Of a stretch of 43,242 bases of DNA, positions 7,189-15,254 are shown piece by piece. A model generated the notes under the pieces. It was not told the DNA's origin. It ran no database searches and was given only the letters and a program-made list of their open reading frames with translations. Each line of letters starts with the position of its first letter. Position 1 is the stretch's first letter. Origin of the DNA: Nitrospirota bacterium (GTDB taxonomy: Bacteria; Nitrospinota; Nitrospinia; SZUA-224). The translations under genes and the position numbers were made by a program. The stretch covers positions 1 to 43,242 of the forward strand of contig QIDP01000059.1 in the NCBI GenBank assembly GCA_003229375.1, read 5' to 3'.

Positions 7189-8424
7189 ATGATCTTAAAT
7201 TATCGCAGGATAGCAGGTATTGGAGGATTGGTCTTTGCACTAATCTTCATCCTGAGCAGCCAGGTATTGGCGACTTCGCAGTGGGCCCGGAAGTATGATA
7301 TGGGATGTACCTCATGTCATACAGCCTTTCCGAGACTCAACTATTTTGGTGAACAATTCAAGCGTAATGGTTATCAGATGCCGGGGACACAGGATGGGGA
7401 TGAAAATAAACAGGCAATAGGAGAACACCTGTTCCTGGATAAGCTGCAAAACTTCTTTGGTATCAGGCTCAATCTTACACCTTTAGAGATAAAAGACGCA
7501 GCAGGTAAAAAGAGTGAGGTCAATATCGGCAATGCGAACTGGGTACAACTGTTCACGGCAGGGAGCATCTTCAAAGATGTCTCTATCTTTATTGAGACCG
7601 AGCTGGAAAAAGAAGGAACACATACCAGTTGGTTTAACCTCGGATTTCACAATCTCTTTGGTCAGTCTCTTGCCAATGTCAGGATAGGGAGACTCTCTCC
7701 AATGGATTGGCATGCTATAGCTGGACGTCTGCGCATGATCCCGAACATAAAGATCCAGGCTATCTCATATGTTAAGAGTTCAAATGGAATTGCAACCGCA
7801 GCCGATACTGTGCCTCTTGCAAGTGCTGTCCCTGCTATAGAGCTCTATGGATACAAGGGTCCGCTTACCTATTCTGTGGGTATCTCCAATGGGAAGGAAG
7901 CCAGCGACCCTAACAAATATAAGAATGGCTTTGGCACTATCAAACTGGAGATGACCTCCGGCGCCATAGCAGGAAGCTCTTTCTCATTATGGGGAATGAG
8001 TGGTGTGGATACTAATACGGCTGCTACGGCTAAGAATGACTTCTGGAGAACCTCTATAGCAGGCAATCTGCGATGGAAGGATCTTGACGTGATAGTTGCA
8101 GGCTTTTACGGAGAGGATGACAACTGGAACCTGACTGCTGCCAACCCGCAGAAAAATGTCTTCCGGGCCGGGGTGGCTCAGATAGGATATAATTTTATGC
8201 CCTCTCTCTATGGGGCACTGCAATACGATATTGTTGGATCAGATGACATATCTAAGTCTAGTCTGGAGTTCAATAAGATTACACCTTCTATATGGTACAT
8301 TCCACGTGAAAATATGCGTATTGGCCTCACAGGACGATTGGATATTCAACCGACTACAGATAATCCAAATGGACATCCTGACAAGCAACATGAACTTACA
8401 GCTACCTTCAGGATGATGCTATAG
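7189..8424 (+). CDS. Monoheme cytochrome-porin (Cyc2-like architecture)
   Basis: A 411-residue precursor: signal peptide (cleavage probably after VLA, residue 28), then a single heme-binding CTSCH at residues 40-44 followed by 'FPRLNYFGEQFKRNGY', then about 350 residues of beta-strand-rich sequence ending in 'ELTATFRMML'. One c-type heme at the N-terminus of an outer-membrane barrel is the plan of Cyc2, the fused cytochrome-porin implicated in extracellular Fe(II) oxidation. Whether this is a true Cyc2 orthologue or another cytochrome-porin family is not decided. ATG 7189 is chosen over the upstream in-frame GTG at 7144 because AAGGGGG precedes it and the signal peptide then starts correctly. 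It stands alone between MITE-rich and REP-like DNA. Confidence 0.75.
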   Translation: MILNYRRIAGIGGLVFALIFILSSQVLATSQWARKYDMGCTSCHTAFPRLNYFGEQFKRNGYQMPGTQDGDENKQAIGEHLFLDKLQNFFGIRLNLTPLEIKDAAGKKSEVNIGNANWVQLFTAGSIFKDVSIFIETELEKEGTHTSWFNLGFHNLFGQSLANVRIGRLSPMDWHAIAGRLRMIPNIKIQAISYVKSSNGIATAADTVPLASAVPAIELYGYKGPLTYSVGISNGKEASDPNKYKNGFGTIKLEMTSGAIAGSSFSLWGMSGVDTNTAATAKNDFWRTSIAGNLRWKDLDVIVAGFYGEDDNWNLTAANPQKNVFRAGVAQIGYNFMPSLYGALQYDIVGSDDISKSSLEFNKITPSIWYIPRENMRIGLTGRLDIQPTTDNPNGHPDKQHELTATFRMML

Positions 8425-8462
8425 GATGGCATAGTCAAAACATATTGGGATAATTGGAAATG

Positions 8463-8535
8463 TGCCTCCGCAGAGGCGCTGAGACGCTGAGTAAAAAATA
8501 TTACTCCTGTGTATCTGCGTCTCTGCGGTAAAAAT
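8463..8535. repeat. Imperfect inverted repeat (CCGCAGAG...CTCTGCGG type)
   Basis: A dyad of GCAGAGGCGCTGAGACGC-like sequence against GCGTCTCTGCGG, with an AT-rich loop. This is a common low-complexity REP-like element in many bacterial genomes. It lies between the convergent ends of the cytochrome-porin and the YgiT-type gene and may serve as a bidirectional terminator. Confidence 0.5.
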
Positions 8536-8556
8536 CTATATCAATTTTTCTCAATT

Positions 8557-8811
8557 TTATGCAGCTTCGTAGTGGACAACCGACATTTCAGAATGTAGTT
8601 CCTCTAATCTATCAAGAAGAGATTCAACCTTGTCCACTACACTGCTTTTCATATATGCCTCACCACAGTCTGAACAAATTTCAGCAGGCACATCTTTAAT
8701 AACAGTAACTTTCTCACCAATAAGAAACGGTATTGTAGTGATTCCCTCACGCATCTCTCCACCACATAAAGGACACCTCTTAACCTTGTCTTTTCCTTTT
8801 TTTCCAGCCAT
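8557..8811 (-). CDS. YgiT-type zinc-finger antitoxin-like protein
   Basis: 84 residues with two CXXC pairs, CPLC (13-16) and CSDC (46-49), the YgiT/MqsA N-terminal zinc-finger pattern, including 'P.E.C..CGE.Y'. It lacks the C-terminal HTH of MqsA. It overlaps the end of the DUF4258 gene by 32 bp, and the pair (toxin first, zinc-finger second) is the recurrent DUF4258/YgiT toxin-antitoxin arrangement. Predicted role: neutralise the adjacent protein. It is the last gene of a minus-strand run that starts in LPS core genes. Confidence 0.8.
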   Translation of the reverse strand: MAGKKGKDKVKRCPLCGGEMREGITTIPFLIGEKVTVIKDVPAEICSDCGEAYMKSSVVDKVESLLDRLEELHSEMSVVHYEAA

Positions 8812-9133
8812 CTTCCCACCTCTCAGTAGACGGTCTGTAGACCGTCACTATTAATATCCTATCAAAATCTTTGTCAATCGCTATAACCGAATGTACAGGA
8901 TCAGCACCAATAAAACCAAGAACCAGACAGTCCGGAAGTGATCTGCCTTTCTCATGGTAATTTTCAATTATTATACATTTTTTTAGAAAAATTTCAACCT
9001 CCGTTTTTCTCAGTCTCTCAATCCTTAGTTTCTTAACACCGTGTAAAGACCATAAAATCTTCTCATTGGCAATAGGAACATGTTCACTTGCCTTTTCTCT
9101 TATAAATTGTTCTTTTTCTTCTTCAGAGATCAT
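8780..9133 (-). CDS. DUF4258 protein, putative RelE/BrnT-like toxin
   Basis: 117 residues with the DUF4258 pattern: SLHGVKKLRIERLRKTEVE near 28-47, 'LPDCLVLGFIG', 'HSVIAID' and a C-terminal 'ILIVTVYRPSTERWEDGWKKRKR'. DUF4258 proteins resemble RelE/BrnT-type small nucleases and are typically paired with YgiT-type antitoxins, as here. The start lies 1 bp after the heptosyltransferase stop, so the toxin-antitoxin pair is transcribed with the LPS genes unless it has its own promoter. Toxin activity is inferred from family and pairing. Confidence 0.75.
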   Translation of the reverse strand: MISEEEKEQFIREKASEHVPIANEKILWSLHGVKKLRIERLRKTEVEIFLKKCIIIENYHEKGRSLPDCLVLGFIGADPVHSVIAIDKDFDRILIVTVYRPSTERWEDGWKKRKRQG

Positions 9134-9134
9134 A

Positions 9135-10208
9135 TCAATACCTCACAACTCCTCTCTCAATCAACCTCTCTATTCCTCTCATTACATCTGCTACCTCGAT
9201 ATCCTCTATACATGGTGGTTTGTTGTTTATGGAGGGTTTGCATTCCTTAAAAAATCTTTGTCTGCATGGAGAGCATGGATAGTCTTTTGAGACTATCTCT
9301 ATCTTTTCTCTGCTACAGAACGGACATGTTTTCTCAGGGATCCCCGGACCGAATATAGCAACTACAGGGGTCTTTACCATTGCTGCGATGTGCATTATAC
9401 CGCTATCATTACCAACAAATATATGGCATCTCTCGATCAATGCCGCCATCTGCATGAGGTCTGTATCTCCAACTGCTGTTATTAGTCTCTCTTTTGTATT
9501 GGCCTCTATCCCGGATACTGTCCCTTTATCATCAGACCCTCCAAAAAGGATGATCTTTGCATTAAACTCTCTGTATAACCTTTGGCATAACCTCCCGAAT
9601 CTTTCGGATGACCACGCCCTTGGAGGTTTAGATGCACCGGGGTGTATCCCTATAAGTAAATCTCTATCACTTACTCCACTTTCATGGAGATAATTAAGAG
9701 CAAATCTCCTTTTCTCAGGATGGAGCCGGAGGAAAGGCCTCTTATGGGGTGTCTTGCATCCAATAGCACGGACAATATCAAGGAAATACTCAACCCTGTG
9801 TTTGTTCCTTTCATAATCGGTCACCTTTATACCTGTAGTCAGAAATACCCCTCTCCCATCTGTAACATGTCCAATACGGTATCTTGCCCCTATCATTAAT
9901 ACCATCAATGCAGACCTGAAGGAATTTGGAAATACCACAGCCACATCTATATCCTTTTTTCTGAGGTATCGTATAATCCTTATGCTATCTATCAGACGGT
10001 TATACCTGTCTCTTCTGTCCTGATACGGGATGACCTCATTCACCACAGGATTTCCCTTCAGTATCTCATTTCCGGGTACTTTTACGACCGCTGTTATATG
10101 TGCCCCGGGATACCTCTTCCTTAAGGCAGTCATAGCAGGGATACCCATAATTACATCCCCGATCCAGTTGGGACACCATACTAGAATATTTTGAAACTGT
10201 TTAGCCAT
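9135..10208 (-). CDS. waaF: Lipopolysaccharide heptosyltransferase II-type GT9 enzyme
   Basis: 357 residues. The N-terminal 'ILVWCPNWIGDVIMGIPA' matches the GT9 GD motif region, and the C-terminal 'IGIHPGASKPPRAW', 'FGGSDDKG' and 'FVGNDSGIMHIAAMVKTPVVAIFGP' form the ADP-heptose-binding half. A cysteine-rich CPFCSREK...CSPCRQR segment near 300-325 is typical of the heptosyltransferase II group. It transfers heptose to the LPS inner core at the cytoplasmic face. It begins about 90 bp downstream of msbA on the same strand. The symbol is by family; exact acceptor is unknown. Confidence 0.85.
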   Translation of the reverse strand: MAKQFQNILVWCPNWIGDVIMGIPAMTALRKRYPGAHITAVVKVPGNEILKGNPVVNEVIPYQDRRDRYNRLIDSIRIIRYLRKKDIDVAVVFPNSFRSALMVLMIGARYRIGHVTDGRGVFLTTGIKVTDYERNKHRVEYFLDIVRAIGCKTPHKRPFLRLHPEKRRFALNYLHESGVSDRDLLIGIHPGASKPPRAWSSERFGRLCQRLYREFNAKIILFGGSDDKGTVSGIEANTKERLITAVGDTDLMQMAALIERCHIFVGNDSGIMHIAAMVKTPVVAIFGPGIPEKTCPFCSREKIEIVSKDYPCSPCRQRFFKECKPSINNKPPCIEDIEVADVMRGIERLIERGVVRY

Positions 10209-10296
10209 AATTAAGAAGTTTTGTAACCATTCACAGTTATCAGTTTACAGTTTTTTCAATTTACTTTTAAAATGTATGTTTTGATATTTGATATTT

Positions 10297-12027
10297 TTAC
10301 TCCATGAACTGCATATCATAATATCTTTTGTATAGCCCGTTATTATTTATTAGATAATCATGCTCCCCATATTCTACTATCTCACCTTTGTTGAGGACCA
10401 CAATCTTATCTGCGTGTTTAATAGTAGAAAGGCGGTGGGCAATAACAAATGTAGTACGATTTGCCATCAGGTTTAGGAGTGCATTCTGGACCAGTCTCTC
10501 AGACTCTGAATCGAGGGCAGATGTAGCCTCATCCAGGATCAGGACCGGCGCATCTTTCAATATAGCCCTTGCAATGGCGATCCTCTGTCTCTGCCCCCCG
10601 GAGAGTTTTACCCCCCTTTCCCCTATGATACTATCAAAACCATCCTCCATCTCTGCCACAAAGCTACTCACATAGGCAGATTCAGCCGCCTTGATAATAT
10701 CATCATCTGATGCATCAGAATTTCCGTATCTGATATTATTCCTTATTGTATCATTGAATAGAAATATATCCTGGGTGACCAGCGCTATCTGCCCCCTCAA
10801 TGTTTTTAGGGAGACATCACGGATATCTATACCATCTATAAGAATCCTCCCTTCAGAGGGGTCATAAAATCTCATAAGGAGATCCACCATTGTTGTCTTT
10901 CCTTCACCGCTTGCCCCGACTATAGCCAGTACCTCTCCCTTTTTAACCGTGAGATTGATTCCCTTAAGGACCATCTCATCTCTTGAGGGGTATCTAAAAG
11001 AGACATCTTTATATTCGATCCTATCAGAAAAGGGAGGAAGTATATTGGATACTCTGTCCTTTCCTGTCCCGGCCCCGGCCTCTATATCAAGGATTGAGAA
11101 GACCCTCTCTGCTGCGGCAAGGGAGGTCTGGATCTTTGTATAGGTCTTCACTAATAGCCTTGCAGGATTATACATCAAGAGGAGAGCAGTAATAAATGCG
11201 AAGAACGTTCCGGAGGATATTACACCATTCAGAACCTGATTCCCCCCATACCAGAGTATAAGTGATACCCCTATAATGGCAAGAAACTCCATAAGCGGGG
11301 AAGTTATCTCATTATACTTGACACTCTTCATCTGCACCCTGAAGAAATCGTCATTCTTATCAGAAAACCTCTTGATCTCATTCTCCTCCATTCCAAAGGC
11401 CCTGACAATCTTTATCCCGGAAAACGACTCCTGGATAATATTACTGATCTCACCCATCTTCTCCTGGCCATGGTGACCAAGTCTTCTGAGTTTCTTTGAG
11501 ATGTTGGAGACAGGAAAGGCTGCTATAGGAAATGCAATCAATGATATGAGCGCCCAATCCCACTTGTAATAAAATATCCATATAAGCAGCCCTAATAACA
11601 TGATGGAATTCTGAACAAACTCACGGGCCAGATTCGAGATAGAGCTCTGCATGATTGCGACATCATAGGTGATCCTTGACATCAATTCCCCTGTAGAATC
11701 ATCCTCAATAAATGTCATTGGCAGGTAATGCATATGGGAATAGAGCTCCTTTCTGATCCATACAATCAGACTCCATAGTATGTCCTGTATTAATAAATTC
11801 TGGATATAGTTCAGGCTCCCTTTCACAAGATAAAGTAAGATGACAACCAGAGGGATGATGGTGAGCATGGTTTTGTCCTTCTCTATAAAGACATTATCAA
11901 AGGTCTTCTGTATTAACGGGACAGGAGAGGTAGCAAGGGAACCTACTATTACAGAAAATATGAATGTCAGGATAAGCTTTCCTTTATGCGGTCTGATATA
12001 TTTCAGCAGCCTAAGATAAAGTTTCAT
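10297..12027 (-). CDS. msbA: MsbA-like lipid A/glycolipid ABC exporter
   Basis: A 576-residue half-transporter: six N-terminal transmembrane helices (about 15-310) fused to an ATPase with Walker A GASGEGKTT, signature LSGGQRQR, Walker B VLILDEATSALD and the H-loop 'FVIAHRLST'. MsbA flips core-lipid A across the inner membrane. I chose ATG 12027 (MKLYLRLLKYIRPHK), the usual MsbA start; upstream codons to the TTG at 12054 come from the hairpin leader repeat. It sits between a WaaE-like transferase and waaF, which supports a role in LPS export. Confidence 0.87.
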   Translation of the reverse strand: MKLYLRLLKYIRPHKGKLILTFIFSVIVGSLATSPVPLIQKTFDNVFIEKDKTMLTIIPLVVILLYLVKGSLNYIQNLLIQDILWSLIVWIRKELYSHMHYLPMTFIEDDSTGELMSRITYDVAIMQSSISNLAREFVQNSIMLLGLLIWIFYYKWDWALISLIAFPIAAFPVSNISKKLRRLGHHGQEKMGEISNIIQESFSGIKIVRAFGMEENEIKRFSDKNDDFFRVQMKSVKYNEITSPLMEFLAIIGVSLILWYGGNQVLNGVISSGTFFAFITALLLMYNPARLLVKTYTKIQTSLAAAERVFSILDIEAGAGTGKDRVSNILPPFSDRIEYKDVSFRYPSRDEMVLKGINLTVKKGEVLAIVGASGEGKTTMVDLLMRFYDPSEGRILIDGIDIRDVSLKTLRGQIALVTQDIFLFNDTIRNNIRYGNSDASDDDIIKAAESAYVSSFVAEMEDGFDSIIGERGVKLSGGQRQRIAIARAILKDAPVLILDEATSALDSESERLVQNALLNLMANRTTFVIAHRLSTIKHADKIVVLNKGEIVEYGEHDYLINNNGLYKRYYDMQFME

Positions 12028-12045
12028 TTCCTCTAAAATCCCCCC

Positions 12046-12105
12046 CACGGACAAACAAGTTTGTCCATGCCACCCAACACATAAAGACTCATTTCATCTA
12101 TTTCC
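12046..12105 (-). repeat. Hairpin leader repeat, copy 2 (upstream of msbA)
   Basis: Reverse-strand copy of the roughly 60-bp repeat: GGGAAATAGATGAAATGA ... GGGTGGCATGGACAAAC-TT-GTTTGTCCGTGG. The stem is at 12049-12066, 21 nt from the msbA ATG. The other end encodes the last residues and TGA stop of the upstream WaaE-like gene, so the repeat has replaced that gene's natural end. Confidence 0.75.
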
Positions 12106-12849
12106 CGCCCTCTTTATCTCCCACAATTTTACATACTTTAAAAAAGTGTAAAATGAATGGCCGACAGATAATATAAACCCGAGCCCCCCTTCACGAAATC
12201 CCATCCTTAGAACATATACCTTAATAAATGCAAAGATCGGCCTAAGAGATAAATCATACCAGCGGACCACTCTTCCCTCCCCCGCCATACCCTGTGCTGC
12301 CAATGATGAGTATCTGTTCTGGCGTGAGATATAGTCACTCAGGTTATTATAAGTATAGTGCTTTATAGGACCTCTAAGCATACCGGGACGGCCATCCACC
12401 TGCACAGATTCGTGTACATCTGAAGGAAGAAAACTTGCTCTCTTCTTGTTATAAAGTCTTACAATGTAATCAGGATACCATCCACAATATCTGATCCACC
12501 TTTCCCCAAAATAATTCTTTCTAGGTACAAGATAGGCACTGAGAGGAGGGGTGGATGATAAAAGCTCCATAAGCCCGGCCTTCAGCTCAGGTGTAACAAC
12601 CTCATCAGCATCCAGATTAAATATCCAGTCATTCTCTGCCCTTTCCGCACACAAATTCTTCTGCCTTCCATATCCTAACCATTCATTCTGAAATAGCTTG
12701 TCTGTATACTCCCTGCATATCCTCTCTGTATTGTCCGTGCTGCAGGAATCCAATACAACTATCTCATCCGCCCATCTTACACTATCAAGACACTCCCTTA
12801 TGTTCTTCTCCTCATTGTACGTAATAATCGTTACAGATAACTTGTTCAT
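12094..12849 (-). CDS. GT2 glycosyltransferase, WaaE/KdtX type (LPS core)
   Basis: 251 residues. 'LSVTIITYNEEKNIRECLDSV' at the N-terminus, 'VVLDSCSTDNT' and the DXD-type 'FNLDADE' near 80, then 'YLVPRKNYFGERWIRYCGWYPDYIVRLY', a signature of WaaE-like LPS core beta-glucosyltransferases. The C-terminal part carries a short hydrophobic segment. Its final residues (GNR) and stop are supplied by the hairpin repeat. Sugar specificity is not determinable. Confidence 0.8.
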   Translation of the reverse strand: MNKLSVTIITYNEEKNIRECLDSVRWADEIVVLDSCSTDNTERICREYTDKLFQNEWLGYGRQKNLCAERAENDWIFNLDADEVVTPELKAGLMELLSSTPPLSAYLVPRKNYFGERWIRYCGWYPDYIVRLYNKKRASFLPSDVHESVQVDGRPGMLRGPIKHYTYNNLSDYISRQNRYSSLAAQGMAGEGRVVRWYDLSLRPIFAFIKVYVLRMGFREGGLGFILSVGHSFYTFLKYVKLWEIKRAGNR

Positions 12850-13042
12850 AGCAATTTTCGATTGTTGATTTAGGATTGGTTCTTCCTCTTACCCCCCCAC
12901 CCTAACCCTCCCCCACAAGGGGGGAGGGGACTGACTTTCATGGAAAAAGGAGACTTTCTCATCTCTTGATGGGAGGGGAGATAACATCCCATCATCTTCT
13001 TTCCCCCTCCCCTGGTAAAAACACCTCATCTTCTCCTCTCTC
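12850..13042. other. Intergenic, C/G-skewed REP-like sequence
   Basis: No gene. It contains CACCCTAACCCTCCCCCACAAG at 12898-12919 followed by GGGGGGAGGGG, and further 'TCTTGATGGGAGGGGA' palindromic pieces. A close match to the first string (CCCTCTAACCCTCCCGCACAAG) lies at 13684-13705, on the other side of the DUF559 gene in the same orientation. Confidence 0.6.
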
Positions 13043-13273
13043 TTGATGGAAACACTATTTCTTCTCTTTACTCCCTTGATGGAAACACTATTTCTTCTCT
13101 TTACTCCCTTGATGGAAACACTCTCTCTTCTCTTTACTCCCTTGATGGAAACACTCTCTCTTCTCTTTACTCCCTTGATGGAAACACTCTCTCTTCTCTT
13201 TACTCCCTTGATGGGAATACTCTCTCTTCTCTTTACTCCCTTGATGGGAATACTCTCTTTTCTCTTTACTCCC
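13043..13273 (+). repeat. Seven tandem 33-bp repeats
   Basis: Seven consecutive units beginning TTGATGG.AA.ACT and ending CTTTACTCCC, each exactly 33 bp, with three sequence sub-types in order 2+3+2 (ATTTCTTCT, CTCTCTTCT, GGGAATACT). A diverged eighth unit follows at 13274. The repeat length is a multiple of three, so both strands stay open; on the minus strand each unit encodes an 11-residue HQGSKEKRE-- repeat at the end of the DUF559 protein. There are no spacers, so this is not a CRISPR array. Confidence 0.92.
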
Positions 13274-13672
13274 TTGATGGGACTTCTTTCCTCTTCTTCT
13301 CCCCTCCCTTGATGGGAGGGGATTAAGGGGAGGGTGATTTAAACAATTTACCCCTATCACCTCTAATACACCATTTATATTTTTCAAGACATCATTATTC
13401 CAAAACCTCAAAACAATAAAACCTTGTCCTTTAAGCCACCTATCTCTTTCATTGTCTCTCTCTTTTTCTATTGTATGTTGTCCACCGTCTACCTCTATCA
13501 CTACACGTTTTTCAAAACAAACAAAATCCACTATATAATTACCAATTGGCTGTTGTCTCCTAAATTTAAGCCCTTCTAATTGCTTTACTCGTAAATGTCT
13601 CCATAATAAATTCTCCGCATCAGTAGACCTCTTTCTAAGATTTTTAGCAATATTGACGAGCTTACCACTCAC
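13088..13672 (-). CDS. DUF559 (Vsr-like endonuclease fold) protein with repeat-encoded tail
   Basis: 194 residues. Residues 1-113 are a standard DUF559 domain: 'RKRSTDAENLLWRHLR', 'GLKFRRQQPIGNYIVDFVCFEKRVVIEVDGGQH' and 'DRWLKGQGFIVLRFWNNDV', with the D...E.D nuclease-type residues of the Vsr/PD-(D/E)XK fold. The next part, 'HPPLNPLPSREGRRRG', is a translated REP-like palindrome, and the rest is six 11-residue repeats from the 33-bp array. Its GTG start overlaps the stop of the upstream GT9 gene (GTGA). The function of DUF559 proteins is unproven; the tail is probably a by-product of repeat DNA. Confidence 0.8.
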   Translation of the reverse strand: MSGKLVNIAKNLRKRSTDAENLLWRHLRVKQLEGLKFRRQQPIGNYIVDFVCFEKRVVIEVDGGQHTIEKERDNERDRWLKGQGFIVLRFWNNDVLKNINGVLEVIGVNCLNHPPLNPLPSREGRRRGKKSHQGSKEKREYSHQGSKEKREYSHQGSKEKRECFHQGSKEKRECFHQGSKEKRECFHQGSKEKK

Positions 13673-14781
13673 CTCTTAATCCCCCCTCTAACCCTCCCGC
13701 ACAAGAATGAAACTATCTCATTATAAACCCTCTCACTACTCAATGGCCTGTCATCTCTTTCCTCCAGTATCCTGTTCGGCACATCGAACGGTCCCCACCT
13801 CTCAGGCTGTCCATGTTTGAATATGGCTATAACCGGCGTCTTAACCGCGGAGGCAATATGCATTATTCCGGTATGATTACATATAAGCAGATCAGATCGA
13901 TCTGTCACCACTGTCAATTCCCTGATCGAGAATTGTGACGCCACAATAGGTCTCTGTTTCACCAACCTCATCATATGGTCATGCAGATCATCCTCTCCTG
14001 GGCCAAATATCAATATAACCTCCCCTACCCTCTTGTCAGTTAATCTATTACATATCTCTACATAATTAGAGAGAGCCCATCCCAGCGCCCTCACCCTTGA
14101 ACCAGGATTGATGGATATCAGAGGAAGCTCAGGGGACCTCCTGTTTTTCGTGAGAAACCCCTTAATCCTCGATTCCTCAGAGGCGGATACAAAGATATCA
14201 GGTTTCTTTATAACATCCCTGATCCCTAAAGACTCTATGAGAAATAAATTATTCTCTATCTCATGCCGCAATATACCATCCTTAGGGATCTCTACATCAT
14301 AAAAGATGGCGCTGTATCTGTCCCTGTATCCAACCCGATACCTTGCCCTGCTTAATAATGAGATCAGAGAACCTGTTACTGTAAAGGAATGAGACAGGGT
14401 GAGAGATAAATCGATTTTCTCTCGCCTTAATCCTGTGATAAAACTGAAGAGCTTTCCGGGAGAACTGATAAATCCCTTTTTGTCATATATAAACGTCCTT
14501 TTTATATATGGGTTTTCCTTGACCACCTTATATCCACCCGGACCTACTACTATAAATAACTCTGCATCAGGAAGGGATTTCTTTAGGCTTGTTATCACCG
14601 GGGTGGCTAAGATGGTATCCCCTATCCTGTCGTGTCTGATGATAAGGATCTTTTTTATCTTTCTCAGGTCTATATCCTCTGTTCCATCTAAAAGATCCCT
14701 TTTTCGGGAAATACCTTTTCTTAACCTGTGTATTAAAAGGACTCCCTCCCACATTAGATTCTTGAGCCCTCTAAAATTCAT
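13669..14781 (-). CDS. GT9 heptosyltransferase-family protein
   Basis: 370 residues. 'KILIIRHDRIGDTILATPVITSLKKSLP' (about 44-71) and the C-terminal 'ISINPGSRVRALGWA', 'ILIFGPGEDD' and 'LICNHTGIMHIASAVKTPVIAIF' define glycosyltransferase family 9. It is likely an LPS core heptosyltransferase or a related sugar transferase. The last seven residues (GRVRGGIKR region) are encoded by REP-like DNA preceding the DUF559 gene, so the native C-terminus may be altered. It follows the Trm112-like gene by 2 bp. Confidence 0.82.
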   Translation of the reverse strand: MNFRGLKNLMWEGVLLIHRLRKGISRKRDLLDGTEDIDLRKIKKILIIRHDRIGDTILATPVITSLKKSLPDAELFIVVGPGGYKVVKENPYIKRTFIYDKKGFISSPGKLFSFITGLRREKIDLSLTLSHSFTVTGSLISLLSRARYRVGYRDRYSAIFYDVEIPKDGILRHEIENNLFLIESLGIRDVIKKPDIFVSASEESRIKGFLTKNRRSPELPLISINPGSRVRALGWALSNYVEICNRLTDKRVGEVILIFGPGEDDLHDHMMRLVKQRPIVASQFSIRELTVVTDRSDLLICNHTGIMHIASAVKTPVIAIFKHGQPERWGPFDVPNRILEERDDRPLSSERVYNEIVSFLCGRVRGGIKR

Positions 14782-14783
14782 AC

Positions 14784-14954
14784 TTACTCTATCTTTTTTG
14801 CCTCATCAATGAGCATTATAGGGATATCATCCTTGATCTCATACATAAATCTGCATGCATCACAAATAATCCCATCCCCTTCCTTGTTCAGATATACATC
14901 TCCCTTGCACTTAGGACATGCAAGAATATCCAATAACTCCTTAGACAGCCCCAT
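14784..14954 (-). CDS. Trm112-family small zinc-ribbon protein
   Basis: 56 residues: 'LLDILACPKCKGDVYL' and 'IICDACRFMYEIKDDIPIMLIDEA', the standard Trm112/YcaR pattern with two CXXC pairs. In bacteria these small proteins often sit beside LPS (lpxK/kdsB) genes, consistent with the GT9 gene 2 bp downstream. ATG 14954 is preferred over the more upstream TTG since GGAGGG is located at proper spacing. Confidence 0.85.
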   Translation of the reverse strand: MGLSKELLDILACPKCKGDVYLNKEGDGIICDACRFMYEIKDDIPIMLIDEAKKIE

Positions 14955-15119
14955 ACCCTTGCCCTCCTTTTCTTTAAAAAACAAATATCAACTATTTAAA
15001 ATATTACCCTGTATAATGGGCATTTGTCAATAAAATGCTGATTATAATCAACAATAATAATGTCGTCTATGGTCAACAAAAGTCTCCAACCCACATCGGA
15101 TTTTGGGCTCCAAGTTAGA

Positions 15120-15201
15120 AAAAAAATTTGCTTGCCACCTATTAAAACTTTAAGTAAACTATTCATAGGAAACCCTCATGCCGACGAGTCGGCGCAAAAG
15201 G
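15120..15201 (+). repeat. 82-bp direct repeat, copy 1
   Basis: Identical over 82 bp to 17342-17423, same orientation, 2222 bp apart. Two potential hairpins: CCTAT...ATAGG (15138-15170) and GCCGA-CGAG-TCGGC (15180-15193). Sequences on both sides diverge immediately. The structure could be a small IS200/IS605-derived element or an RNA motif; neither is proven. Confidence 0.8.
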
Positions 15202-15254
15202 AGATGAAAAGCTAATCTCCCCTTCCCCCCCTTTAAATAAAGGGGAGATTCTCA

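Noticed and set aside
13043-13273. Possible CRISPR array
   Set aside because: Units are directly contiguous with no spacers, and no cas genes are present.
13043-13312. Plus-strand ORF of 89 codons over the 33-bp array
   Set aside because: It exists only because the repeat length is a multiple of three; the translation (METLFLLFTPL repeats) has no protein-like features and no ribosome binding site.
15180-15201. Known riboswitch or ribozyme in the 82-bp repeat
   Set aside because: The GCCGA-CGAG-TCGGC hairpin and CGCAAAAGG do not match any consensus I can recall with confidence.
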